A stretch of DNA of 64,000 nt from Acanthosepion esculentum (taxonomy: Eukaryota > Mollusca > Cephalopoda > Sepiida > Sepiidae). Positions within the stretch are counted from its first letter, which is position 1. Each line of letters starts with the position of its first letter. Below are positions 21,291 to 32,319 of the stretch, one piece after another. The notes beneath the pieces are model-generated. The model made no database searches and was not told where the DNA came from. It saw only the letters and a list, made by a program, of their open reading frames with translations. The stretch lies in assembly GCA_964036315.1 (NCBI GenBank), contig OZ038500.1, forward strand, positions 57,320,245-57,384,244. Reading direction: 5' to 3'. A program made the position numbers and the translations under genes.

Positions 21291-21556
21291 AATAATAAAT
21301 AAACTGTTATATTTAACGGCCCCCCACGTGGGTCGTATGTGGCACAATGCCGGTTTAGTGTGTGTTTTCCGAGCCCGTAGGCTCAGTCAAAAATATTCCC
21401 TTTAGACCAGTATAAACGGGTTCAGGGCCTGTCTACCTCCCCGGATGAATCTTTGCCCTTCGGAAAAGCCTCGTCCGTGTTCCTCTCTGCTCAAGGCAGA
21501 GAGTTTGACAGTAATGAACGGTCTAGATCACCGTTCCTCAATAATAAATAAACTGT
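21291..21556 (-). mobile_element. retroposon with perfect 17-bp target duplication
   Basis: A 232-bp GC-rich insert (21308-21539) is bounded by identical 17-mers, aataataaataaactgt, at 21291-21307 and 21540-21556. On the minus strand its end reads attgtgccacatacgaccca, resembling the SINE-1 tail (gtgccacatc ... acg) in layout, so I place the 3' end at the left. No A/B boxes were convincingly found. A cephalopod SINE superfamily member is possible. Confidence 0.75.
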
Positions 21557-22019
21557 ATACAGTTTTTCTCGTATGTTTTATTTTTTATAGATGTGTGTAA
21601 TGACGGTCCAGGTAAGTGAGTTAGGAAATACAAGACAAGATTGAGTTTTTCTTACTTCGAAAAGATAAAGATTAATATGATCTGAAAAAGGAAAAGGAAG
21701 TGTCAGTTCCGTTGGCGCACGTGTTGACGACCTGTTCGTGTCAACTGCTTGTCTGATAGTGAGAATGTCAAGTGTTTGTGTGTTTACAGTAAAAAAGTAG
21801 GGTTTATTCTTATTGGTTTAGAATGAGTGAATTAATGAAAATAATATGTTATGATTATTTTATCAGAATTATTTTTGACACTATAATTAATTTGTTTTTA
21901 TGGACACAGCACCGTGAAAGGATAATTCATTTTTTAGTTATGTATTTATTTATGGACACGACAAGAAACTTTTTACAGCCAAGCGGGGTCATCAATTAAG
22001 AATACACCCTGCCGTAATC
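21557..22019. other. unassigned AT-rich DNA
   Basis: Nothing recognised. Confidence 0.35.
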
Positions 22020-22340
22020 GTGATAGAACCGTCTGCCATGTTGTTCTAATTAATTCCGTGTGCTTTTTATTGATTACTGTCTTCATTTTGTCGAATTGAG
22101 GGAAGCGGTATTTGTTGGAATCAATCCTTTGATGCTTCTAAAATATCATAATAGACGTATCTTTTCAAATCTCATGCACACAGTTTGGCATCATTTGGGC
22201 TAAAACCGAACGTTAGTAGCATGAATTATATTACCCGTTTCCTTATAAGGAAACATTAGGCATTCATTGGCCGAATAGCCAATGCTTTTGTCATTTGAAA
22301 TTAATAAAAACTTTCTATTAAAAAATTGATAAATCTATAT
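22020..22340 (+). repeat. dispersed repeat P with 18-bp palindrome
   Basis: An inverted diverged copy lies at 33650-33900 (anchors: ctttctagaa, gatttgaaaag, the agtttggcatcatttgggct region). Contains the perfect palindrome gtttccttataaggaaac at 22239-22256. Variants of the palindrome occur at 22930 and 26860. Confidence 0.7.
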
Positions 22341-22524
22341 TCTAGAAAGTTATTCTTCTTTATATATGTGATAAGCACTTCTAATGTTTATCTCCGCCTA
22401 AAAGTAAGACTTCCCTGCAACACGGTTCACATTTTCCACTGTCTTTTGAACAGATTTAGTGGGTTATCACTGGTATCTTTTTTAGGATTCAATTTCTGGT
22501 TTTTTAAAGTCGTCTCGTTCTATT

Positions 22525-22592
22525 TTACTCCCAGTAGCCCCTTGCGACTTTGAGGCATTATCACCTTCATTGGGGTGAAGATTAATAAATAA
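22525..22592 (+). pseudogene. LINE-J extreme 3' end
   Basis: tactcccagtagccccttgc ... ttggggtgaag followed by (aata)n is the inverse of the LINE-J 3' end seen on the minus strand elsewhere, with its simple-repeat tail. Confidence 0.6.
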
Positions 22593-22624
22593 ATAAAAAC
22601 TTTAAACTTTTATTCTCCATTCTT

Positions 22625-22830
22625 CTTCTTTAGGTGCCGTGCCCACTCAGGACGTAGACGATCATGGTTCTCCACAATTTCCTGCCTTTTGAAGCTCTTA
22701 ATAAATTTTGCGTTTTTGTTATTTATCCTAAACCTTGTTCCGCCATCCATTTACTCAAGCTCACTATGTTAAGTATTGTTTTCATCTGTCCTGTGAGTAA
22801 CAGATTTTCCAAGCCGTTTTTCCTAATTAT
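22625..22830 (-). pseudogene. LINE-E tail fragment, minus orientation
   Basis: On the minus strand: KWMAEQGLG-type codons, then a WRTMIVYVLSGHGT-like block at 22630-22680. One of the few LINE-E pieces not on the plus strand. Confidence 0.6.
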
Positions 22831-22914
22831 TTGCCCACGAAATGTTAACTGTCTATTTCTGATGTTAAGTATAATATCGTTTTTGTTTCTGTTTTCTGTA
22901 AAACAGTGCTAATG

Positions 22915-23200
22915 CTAACTGTAATATTAGCCGTTTCTTTATAAGGAAACGTTCGGTATTCATTGTCACAGCAGTCAGTGCTATCGTCATTTTCAATTTA
23001 TAAAATCTTTGTGTTAAAACAATATTTTTTTACGAAGATTCTTATGTCCAATAACTGTTATAGCACTTTCCAGTATTGATGGAAGTTTCTTTCCTAACCT
23101 TTTGCTTGAAGTAGTGTAGAATATCAATACCATAATTATGTCCTGCTTTCCTCATGATATCCATTTTGGTTATTACCCTTTTTGAAAGTCTTCAAGGAAT
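22915..23200 (+). repeat. dispersed repeat P2, paralogue of 63090-63350
   Basis: Shares with 63090-63350 the order ttagcc.tttc.ttataa, cagt.ctat/gc, actctttccagta / cactttccagta, gg.agtttc.ttcct and cttttg.tt.a.gtagt.tagaat. The palindrome is present as gtttctttataaggaaac. Confidence 0.65.
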
Positions 23201-23639
23201 GTGAATTTTGATTTTCGGCACAGTTATGTTTTTAGTAAAAACGATTTAATTTTTAGTCGAATGAATAGCAGTTTATTTCAACTCCTTTTTAAGTTTCATG
23301 TTGCTCTAAACAACCCACTTTTCATCGCTCCGCAAGAGAATTTTGTAAAACATAATAAATGATAATCCCAATATAGATCATCAAATCACAAAAGAATCGT
23401 TCAATCTAGGGTGATCCGAAAGGAATATTTTCTCACTGTTTTTGTTAACTATTTAATAGTTTAATATTAAATATTAACAGTAACAGTTCAAATTAATCTT
23501 TCGTTACATCTTTGGATGAAGATTTAACTTTTGTAGGGTTAATGGTATTTTATATTCATTCGACCCACAGTCTCTTGTTTTTTGTTGGAAAGTACCCATT
23601 TTTCATAATCTGTTAGAATTTATGTTTAAAAACACGGAA

Positions 23640-24905
23640 CATTTTCGTTACGTTTGAATATCGAATCGCACGCAGTCGAACGTTTGGGGTTAAATGCCAA
23701 GTTGAATTCCCAAAAGAGAATATTAGCCACAAACACATCGGTTGTGTCTGGTGCAATAAAGCTTCAACATCCTTAATTGGACTACCGTGGACATTAAGGG
23801 AATGGATGTCAGAACAAAAAAGCTTCTCACTTGCCACCGCATGAATCATCCTAAGGCTTATGTTGATCGTCTGTGTCCTGATCTGAAAGAGGCAGAGGAT
23901 TAGTTTAACTAGAATTGCCTTGCAGTCGGCCTTCAAAGATACCTGGAAACTACAGAAGTCTGGATGATGATCTGTGTCAAAAAACACGAAAGAAGCTTAT
24001 TCAGTAATAAAGGACTCCAAGAAATTCTGAAGGGAATTTCAAATGGGTGAAGTGCAAATAAACCATAGTACACTTAATGAAGCGGCAAAGAAACTAAACA
24101 AGAAAGCAAAAGCAAATTCAATGTAGTAAATGAACCAATTTCAAGATAAGCTTCTTCATGGTCAATTCTCTGCCCGTACCAAACAAGCTGATGTAGACAA
24201 AGCACGTACCCATCAATGGTTATGAAGTGCATTGTTAAAAGATGACACCGACGGTTTAATTCTTGCTGCACAGGACCAATGCTTTCTAACTGGAAGTTAC
24301 CAAACACACGCACACTAAGAAAATTGGTTAACACCAAATGCAGATTCAGTGATAAATTTCCAGAAACAATTGACCATCTTGTATCAGGTTGCGCGGATTT
24401 GGCATCCACTGAATATAAAATTCGACATGATAGAGTGGGCCAGTATCTGAACTGGAAAATATGTCACTTTTTCGGGAAGGAAACTGCAAGAAACTGGTAT
24501 GAACAACAGACAGAACCGGTTAGAGAAATAGGACCTGTAACAATTTTATGGGATTTACAATACACACGGATAGTACAATAAAAAAATAATCGCCTAGACA
24601 TCGTGACCAAAGACGAAAAGAACAGAATGTGCCTTCTTATTGACATGGCAGTCCCTGCAGATTGTGATGTATCTTTGAAGATCTTCAAAAATATATCAAA
24701 TTACAAGGTTCCCGAAGTGGAAATCTCAAAAATGTTGTACATGAGAACATCATTAATTCCAGTTGTAGTTGGATAACTCGGATTGATAGGAAAATGTTCC
24801 GATAGACTCATTGAATGGATTCCTAGTAGCCTTAAAGAAATACAAAAAATTGTACTCACAAGTACAGCTCCCACATTACGTGGAGCTTTGTCTATGCAAA
24901 AGGTG
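23640..24905 (+). pseudogene. LINE-N ORF2 C-terminal region
   Basis: About 1.2 kb of a distinct non-LTR retrotransposon. Successive plus-strand segments read DVRTKKLLTCHRMNHPKAYV (about 23795), ARTHQWL and LILAAQDQCF (about 24205-24290), PETIDHLVSGC (a C...H...C zinc-binding block whose first Cys pair is damaged), ETARNWYEQQ, PVTILWDL, then DIVTKDEKNRMCLLIDMAVP (24602) and APTLRGALSM to about 24896. Several in-frame stops (23902, 23912, 24223, 24776) show it is dead. The clade was not resolved. Confidence 0.8.
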
Positions 24906-25755
24906 TGATCTTATTTGTTTTAACAAAAATAATTAGTGGAAAATGCCAAGAAGACACTTCTGAGCTTAGGTCTCTGGTTGGGACCCCTAAAGAAATGTGT
25001 ATACAACGGAAATCAAAGTAAATAATAATAATAATAATAATAATTTGAGTAAATAATATTATTATGGTGTCGGGCTCGGTAGAGATTGATGAGGGATAAA
25101 AATAGGCTACAATAGGCCTTAATTTTGGATATAAGACATAGGTCAAATTTTGAGCTATTTTTTATTATGAAAAAATTAAAAGCCCGCGGTAGTAGAATTA
25201 ATGCAATTCCTTTTTTTCCCTTTTGTCTACCTTTGTAATTCCAGACTTCCAGGGAAGAATCACTTGGTGTAAGAACATATCTTATTTTTCATAATAAGTG
25301 TTCTGTCCCGAATTCGTTGTAGACTGGCACAGAAATTATCTCTGGACAATATGCGCATACTATAAATATTGATCAAAGATGTATAGTTTGACCAAATGTT
25401 CGCACATCCACAATTTCTCATGACGAAGCAGAGAGCAAAGAAACTCCGAACAAATTGCCTGTCACCATGCCCAAAAACGCGGCTTCCTAACTATCCCTGA
25501 GACGCTTTGTTTGAATATTTATTTATTTTCGACAGATTACGTTTTGCCTTCGTCCAAAGCTTCTTCTTGCTAACACGTCCAGATTCATTTGCAACTCAAT
25601 TTTCTCGCTTGGACAATGTTTAGAACAGTTGATTTAAGGATAGTCAATTGTTTCGATATAGCATCTTATTTATCTACTGCCTGTTTTTTAGTCCAAACAA
25701 TTTCAGTTTAACTTTTTGTGGCTATACGAAACCTTTTTCCGCTGTAGCTAATACA
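24906..25755. other. unassigned DNA with a short (AAT)n
   Basis: (AAT)n at 25022-25044. Frames here show no domain. Confidence 0.4.
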
Positions 25756-25759
25756 ACGA

Positions 25760-26085
25760 TTTATTTAACAGTCTCTCCATTTGTATTACTTTCAACATCT
25801 CCATCCTTGACTTTTCAAGCTCATTTCCATTTCTGTCATTTGTGACATCTCTACATAACATTCATTTTGAAAATCTCTCCATTTCTGTCTCTTTTAAAGT
25901 ATCCATTTTATTTTTTTTTAAATCTCCCCATCTCTGTTTTTGGGGTAGTCTGTACATTTCTGTCTCTTTCAAAGTTTCTCCATTCTTGTCTTTTTCAAAG
26001 TCTCTCTATATATATCTTTTTGACAGTCTCTGGGATTCTCTCTTATTTAAAATCTCTCCATTCCTGTGTTTTTCACTCTCCACTA
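25760..26085. repeat. degenerate CT-rich minisatellite
   Basis: Irregular units of about 30-40 bp containing tctccatttctgtctctttc and caaag. The overlapping 122-aa and 84-aa plus frames are translations of this array. Confidence 0.6.
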
Positions 26086-26169
26086 ATAGATACTCATTTG
26101 GGCCTATTCATAAATATATAGGTATGTATATATATACACACACAAAAGACCCGTGCTTTATACATTTAA

Positions 26170-26705
26170 ACAAAACATTCTTACAATCTAAAACATATTT
26201 CCTGGCATAAAATAACATGAAAAGGGTTGATAAGCTGTTGAAAATGAATCAACCAATCAATCTACTGATTAAGCAGAAGAAATTAAAAGAAGAAATTAGT
26301 AAGACTTGTAAACCATTATTATCACCAAAATATATTCTTACAATCTAAAAAATATTTTCTGGCTTTAAATAACCTGCAAAGGGTTGATAAACCGTAAAAA
26401 AGGAATCAATCAATCAAAAAAGAAGAAATTAGTAAGGCTTGTAAACCATTATTATCGCCAAAATATATTCTTACAGTCAAAAAATATTTTCTCGCTTTAA
26501 ATAACCCGCAAAGGGTTGATAAGCCGTAAAAAACGAATCAATCAATCAATCTACTGATTAAGCAGAAGAAATTAAAAGGAGAAATTAGTAAGATTTGTAA
26601 AACATTATTATCATCAAAATATATTCTTACAATCTAAAGAATATTTTCTGGCTTTAAATAACCTGCAAATGCTTGATAAGCCGTAGAAAATGAATGAATG
26701 TATCA
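26170..26705. repeat. tandem repeat, 130-158 bp units
   Basis: The anchor atattcttacaatctaaa recurs at about 26175, 26330, 26460 and 26618, each followed by tggctttaaataacc and gggttgataagccgt. The second unit lacks about 28 bp (ctactgattaagcagaaga). A single piece of the unit (gttgataagccgtataaaa) occurs at 39715. Confidence 0.85.
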
Positions 26706-27338
26706 ATCTCGCAGAACTGCTACCAAAAATCGAGCAATATTCAATAAATGAAGAAAAGTTTCAGTGGATTATCTGGTTAACCTAGACGATTGATTCGGAT
26801 CGAAATATTTAAATGGTCAGCTGTATGCAACTGTTTTCTGAGTTCAATGAATGCCTAAAGTTTTCTTATAAGGAAACGGTTCATATTACCATTACAATTA
26901 CCATACGTGTCTCCATCCAGGTTCTTGTCGGTTGTCAATAATGGGAGAAATGTTCGAATTTTTTTCTGTATTTTCTTTGCATCATCAAAAGAATTTGAAA
27001 ATGTTGCAAGAGAGAGCAAAGTAAATAAAGAAATAAAAAACAATAACTCCAAACAGATCAAATTCCTATTTCCATTTCTGTCGTTTCTCAGGGAATAAAC
27101 AAAAACACATTTTCCGCACCAGAAATAGAAATTAGCTCTAAAATGCACAGATCTTGAAAACTTTTCTTCTCGATTCCTTTTAAATTAAACAAATGCGTTC
27201 TTCTAAATTTAAAATGGAACATTTAATTTAAAAAAAAAAAAATTTTGTTATTAATTAAAGATCTTCGTTTAATCATTTTATTGCGAATTTGTATTCTAGT
27301 TTCTTTTTGCTTTCTCTTCATTATTCAGTATTGGTTTA

Positions 27339-27343
<5 letters not shown>
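26706..27343. other. unassigned AT-rich DNA
   Basis: Contains only a palindrome variant at about 26862 (ttcttataaggaaacggt). No gene recognised. Confidence 0.35.
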
Positions 27344-27391
<48 letters not shown>

Positions 27392-27501
27392 GGCTTACGG
27401 CCATATCACTTTGAAATATTGGTTCTCGTGAGATTATTATTATTATTATTATTATTATTAGGCTTACGGCCATAACACATTGAAACATTGGTTCTCGTGA
27501 G

Positions 27502-27569
<68 letters not shown>

Positions 27570-27612
27570 TAGGCTTACGGCCATATCACATTGAAACATT
27601 GGTTCTCGTGAG

Positions 27613-27645
<33 letters not shown>

Positions 27646-27708
27646 GTTATTATTATTATTATTATTAGGCTTACGGTCATATCACATTGAAACATTGGTT
27701 CTCGTGAG

Positions 27709-27748
<40 letters not shown>

Positions 27749-27789
27749 GGCTTACGGCCATATCACATTGAAACATTGGTTCTCGTGAG

Positions 27790-27838
<49 letters not shown>

Positions 27839-27967
27839 GGCTTACGGCCATATCACATTGAAACATTGGTTCTCGTGAGATTATTATTATTATTATTAAT
27901 ATTATTATTATTATTATTATTATTAGGCTTACGGCCATATCACATTGAAACATTGGTTCTCGTGAGA

Positions 27968-28028
<61 letters not shown>

Positions 28029-28071
28029 TAGGCTTACGGCCATATCACATTGAAATATTGGTTCTCGTGAG

Positions 28072-28123
<52 letters not shown>

Positions 28124-28311
28124 GGCTTACGGCCATATCACATTGAAACATTGGTTCTCGTGAGATTATTATTATTATTGTTATTATTATTATTATTACT
28201 AGGCTTACGGCCATATCACATTGAAACATTGGTTCTCGTGAGATTATTATTATTATTATTATTATTATTAGGCTTACGGCCATATCACATTGAAACATTG
28301 GTTCTCGTGAG

Positions 28312-28367
<56 letters not shown>

Positions 28368-28410
28368 TAGGCTTACGGCCATATCACATTGAAACATTGG
28401 TTCTCGTGAG

Positions 28411-28450
<40 letters not shown>

Positions 28451-28491
28451 GGCTTACGGCCATATCACATTGAAACATTGGTTCTCGTGAG

Positions 28492-28522
<31 letters not shown>

Positions 28523-28640
28523 GGCTTACGGCCATATCACATTGAAACATTGGTTCTCGTGAGATTATTATTATTATAATTATTATTATTATTATTAGGC
28601 TTACGGCCATATCACATTGAAACATCGGTTCTCGTGGGAT
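27340..28640. repeat. 15-unit 5S rRNA fragment/(TTA)n array
   Basis: Fifteen copies of a 42-nt block beginning ggcttacggccatatcacat and ending gttctcgtgaga start at 27392, 27461, 27572, 27668, 27749, 27839, 27926, 28031, 28124, 28202, 28271, 28370, 28451, 28523 and 28598. The block corresponds to the first ~42 nt of 5S rRNA (gtctacggccat...). Between blocks are (TTA)n tracts of variable length. Every length is a multiple of three, which keeps long frames open on both strands (363 aa plus, 429 aa minus); these encode only polyLeu/polyIle and a fixed 14-residue block and are not credible genes. Confidence 0.93.
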
Positions 28641-28684
28641 CGTTGAAGTTAAACAATTTCGAGCCTGGTCAGAATCTAGAGGTT
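28598..28684 (+). pseudogene. truncated 5S rRNA pseudogene
   Basis: The last array unit does not stop at nt 42 but continues gatcgttgaagttaaacaa, tttcgagcctggtcag and tctagagg, paralleling 5S rRNA to about nt 87 before ending in poly(T). It lacks the conserved box C and the 3' stem, so it is not functional. It probably marks the ancestral junction of the array. Confidence 0.8.
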
Positions 28685-28886
28685 TTTTTGCTTTAAAAAA
28701 AATACCCGATATAATGAAATTATATAGGATTATATGGACGATTTAAGAAATATGAAACTATAAAAACAAGTAAAGAATAGAAAAATAAAAACAATTCAGC
28801 TCACTCGTAACTTCGTATCATCGGTCCGTTTTTCTAATAAAAAAAATTAAATCGTGACGAAACGGATGTTTTTTTAAAAATACTTT

Positions 28887-28897
<11 letters not shown>

Positions 28898-28956
<59 letters not shown>
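28898..28956. repeat. (TA)n microsatellite
   Basis: TA run of about 57 bp that provides the TA target of the next element. Confidence 0.97.
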
Positions 28957-28959
<3 letters not shown>

Positions 28960-28961
28960 TA

Positions 28962-29329
28962 CAGGATGACCCAAAAAAACGGGAATTTTTGAAGTGCGTA
29001 TTGCCATACATGAGCAAGTGGCAACACTACGAGACAGTGACCTTGAGCAAGTAAACATTTCGCCATTTTAGTAACGAGAACGAAATTCACAGTATCCCAG
29101 CTGAGATGTTGTAGCAGTCAATGAGGAATCTCAACAGCAGATTTCAAGAATGCATTCGTACAGGAGGACGCCATCTACAGGACGTCATTTTTAAAAAATG
29201 AAAATTCCATCATTGTTTCTTAAATGGCAGGTTTTAAGGTTTCAATTACTATGAATTAAATATTTTTCTTCCATCACTCTTGGTTTTATTGGATTGTTAA
29301 AATGTTCCCTTTTTTTTTTGGTCACCCTG
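28962..29329 (+). mobile_element. mariner-like relic 1 of a tandem pair
   Basis: Ends are caggatgacccaaaaaaa and its near-inverse (...ttggtcaccctg), flanked by TA at 28960-28961 and 29330-29331. Inside, 29093-29200 reads SIPAEML, a stop, then QSMRNLNSRFQECIRTGGRH and LQDVIFKK, the C-terminal end of a mariner-type transposase. The catalytic core is deleted. Confidence 0.85.
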
Positions 29330-29335
29330 TATATA

Positions 29336-29593
29336 CAGGGTGTCCATAAAGTCCGTGTGCACTAGAAATAATTTAAAAAAAGGATTAGAAAGAAGTAAAT
29401 CTATATTTTTTAAGGATTTATGGAAATTTTATTTAAGTTTCCACATGTCCTCCATCATTAGCAATACAAAGGGTAATATAATTTTGCAATTCACAGAAAA
29501 AATTGGCCAACTGATTTACAGTAATGCCTGAAATCTCATCAGTTATTTTAACTATACTTACAACTAGGTACGTTAAACTTTATGGACACCCTG
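29336..29593 (-). mobile_element. mariner-like relic 2 of a tandem pair
   Basis: Ends share cagggtgtccataaagt in inverted orientation with TA at 29334-29335 and 29594-29595. The minus strand reads ISGITVNQLANFF and LCIANDGGHVET, a transposase C-terminal relic of a different mariner family. It begins 6 bp after relic 1. Confidence 0.83.
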
Positions 29594-30215
29594 TAATCAC
29601 CATTAGACGCAGCCAAATCTTTACGAAAGCTATGCATTCTCCTCACATTAACACACAAACACTCTGAAATGTTCGTATTGGAGCTTCCAGTACGAATGCC
29701 AAGTAGTACAGCATGCTGTGTCCAAATTTCTGGCGGAGTGAATTGCACTATGGTGGTTTTTTTTCTCAAAGACAGTGTTCAACTGACCCTACTATACTGT
29801 GAAGTCGACAAAATGAAAAACAAATACCGCGCATGCGCGAAATTAAAAATATAAATAGAGACAATTTACCTATTGCACTCTGTGTATCTTTCTCTCTCTC
29901 ACTCTTTCTCTCTCACTCTCTATGTATATATATGTGTGTGTGAATGTATGTATGTATGTATGTATGTATGTATATATAAAACAAATCGACACATTCTGTT
30001 AAAAAATCTCTTGATAATGGCTAATACAATAGCCGAAATATGGAGAACATTCGGACAGTTTTTGTCCAGAAAAGAAAACACTGATTCGAACACAAGAAAA
30101 AATTAAATAAAAAGCATAACATAGACATCGCTGTTATTTATCACGTTTACCCATAAATCTAGCATACCCTAAATCTATATTAATATCACCCCCAACAAAA
30201 ATACACACACAAATA

Positions 30216-30220
<5 letters not shown>
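29594..30220. other. unassigned DNA with (TATG)n
   Basis: CT-rich run at 29887-29920 and (TATG)n at 29945-29975. No gene recognised. Confidence 0.4.
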
Positions 30221-30264
<44 letters not shown>

Positions 30265-30308
30265 GGTTATATGGTAGATGAAGGTCGTTATTCCGGTAAA
30301 ACAAAACA

Positions 30309-30390
<82 letters not shown>
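30221..30390. repeat. (CT)n(CA)n and (TA)n microsatellites
   Basis: CT/CA run at 30218-30252 and TA run at 30310-30389. Confidence 0.97.
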
Positions 30391-30504
30391 TGCTGATAAT
30401 GCACAGCTCTTCTATGAATGGAGTACTTTGAGTCACTGGTGTTTATTCCGAAATAAATACGTAACATTTCACCTTCCTCTCTGCCTAGAGCTGCTAACTT
30501 AGGG

Positions 30505-30605
30505 TAAAAATTTCCAAATCAGTCGGCTTCGATCACTGCTTGAGGCAATCGGATGTCGCCGCACTGCTGAGCTGCGATATAGCGAAACAGTCTGCCTGTG
30601 GATGA

Positions 30606-30680
<75 letters not shown>
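30505..30680. repeat. dispersed repeat Q plus (TA)n
   Basis: gcttgaggcaatcgg ... gagctgcgatatagcgaaac ... gtctg(c)ctgtggatg is shared with 50285-50370 and in both places runs directly into a TA tract (30610-30677 here). Confidence 0.75.
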
Positions 30681-30689
30681 TTGGATAAA

Positions 30690-30830
30690 AATTCACTTGG
30701 GTGTGGTTTAATGGTTGGAGAGTGTGTCTCACTAAATCAATTATGACTGGACAGTGTGCTCGATGCTCACTGGGGGCTCAATAATTTCGACCTTGTGTCA
30801 CATCTAAATTACACTCCGTAACTCGCTATA
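30690..30830 (+). mobile_element. SINE-1 copy
   Basis: tRNA-like head (gtggtttaatggttggag, then tgctcgatgctcactggg) followed by the SINE-1 tail ttcgaccttgtgtcacatct. The 5' end is buried in the TA tract and no duplication is visible. Confidence 0.65.
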
Positions 30831-31835
30831 TATAATTCAATTAAAAACAGCAATTTTTATTGATATGTCGTGTTCTTCACATAGAACAAACAACACTTCA
30901 CAATCACATAGATGAGGAGACAGTAAAGCTCTCATCTTTGAAACACAACTGGGTCAATTCTTCCGGATTTTTATTTGATTTGTAACTTTGCCATTTTTTT
31001 ATTCCTTAAAAATACGCTCGACTTGGAACTGTAAACTTTTCTCATCTAAATCCGTTTCTACCAATCGATGGCGGAATTCGTAACTGTTCTATGATAAACA
31101 CTAGCCCGGAAGTATTACTTAATGTGTGTGAACTCCCCAAGGCGAAAGTCGATCGATCTGTCCAAGAGAAGAAACAAATTAGACATTTAAAAAAAAAATT
31201 GTTACTGCCTTTCTCTTTCACCTGTAAATAGTATTTATTCATCTACCTAAAAGTTCCGATAAGGCAAAAAGTCGTCTCAATAGCGTTCCAAGATGCGTAT
31301 TTATGGACACAGAGAAAAATGCCTCATTACGGTAGCCAGTATTCCAAAGGCATCAGGACGGCCCCAAATCATCTCATTTTAGTGGAATGCGTACGTTTCT
31401 GTTCTTGGTAGTATTTTCTGAGGTAACGGCAGATTAAATTTTATATATTTATGTTTAGCGTGATTAGAGGGCAAACAGAGATATTATCTTTGAAAGCAGA
31501 ACATTTTTAGCAGTGGTCTTGATAATATCTCTTTGTAAATGTTTCGCCTTGACATTTATTTAATCAGCCAGTCTGTCTAAAACTTAGTTATTAATATTCA
31601 GCAAACGTTTTGGACAACGTTCGTGTTTGTATTTTCCTTTTCCAGAGAAATCAATCCTTGTCAATAAACTTCTGAGGCAAGGACACCCCACCGGACCGTA
31701 CTTATGAAATTGCATTTAAGGAAGGAGTGTAAAAACCAATCCCCGAAGCCTACAATATACCAAGATAGAAATGTCAAAGGATGCACACTTTCAATACGTT
31801 ATCAAACTGTAAAGGGCTTTAATTGGGTGCAGACC
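30831..31835. other. unassigned DNA; one patch shared with 37790-37870
   Basis: 31590-31670 resembles 37790-37870 (atattca..ggatgttttgga.aacgttcg and agaaatcaat.cttatcaataaa). Otherwise nothing was recognised. Confidence 0.45.
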
Positions 31836-31869
31836 ACCCCCAGAGTATAGGAACGAGCACCTAATTTGT

Positions 31870-32110
31870 GTTAGTAGGAGTGGATGCAACGTGTGTTTGG
31901 GGTGGACATGTCTCTTTTCGATTCATAATCGCCCAAGGATATTTGAACGTAAGTAAATGCAACGAAACCCGACTGGAATTTGAACTCGGCTGTCCAATTT
32001 CTCATTGCGAGCCGTCATCACCTGCACCACTTGCACATTCAAGAACCTGGTATTGCAAAGCGGTCACCAATTCAGGTACTGACCACGCTCTACGTCGCTT
32101 GAACTTAAAC
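31870..32110 (-). mobile_element. SINE-2-like fragment
   Basis: Minus strand: gacagccgagttcaaattcc (B-box-like), then cattTacttacgttcaaata in the place of the SINE-2 body. More diverged than the 6-kb and 17-kb copies. Confidence 0.55.
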
Positions 32111-32319
32111 TGGGCGCTCTGCCATATTCTGTTCAAGTTAGCAAGCAGATAAATACCCTTATTCTTGACATTCTGTTTATATTTTTATCAAAGATGCCTT
32201 CCAAAAGATAAGCAAAGTATTAAGAAACAGAGAAATTTCATTAGAAAGAAAGAAAAGAGTACTGAACTGTTACGTGATATCTATCCTGCAATATGGCCGT
32301 GGAAAATGGACAATCTCCT

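Noticed and set aside
27336..28625. Very long open frames on both strands (363 and 429 codons) in the 5S/(TTA)n array
   Set aside because: They encode only runs of Leu or Ile and a fixed 14-residue block, arise from triplet periodicity, and are open on both strands at once.
27340..28640. CRISPR-like array (15 identical repeats with variable spacers)
   Set aside because: The spacers are pure TTA trinucleotide, repeats are 42 nt of 5S rRNA, and the window is eukaryotic.
28598..28684. Functional 5S rRNA gene
   Set aside because: It lacks box C and the 3' stem and has many substitutions.
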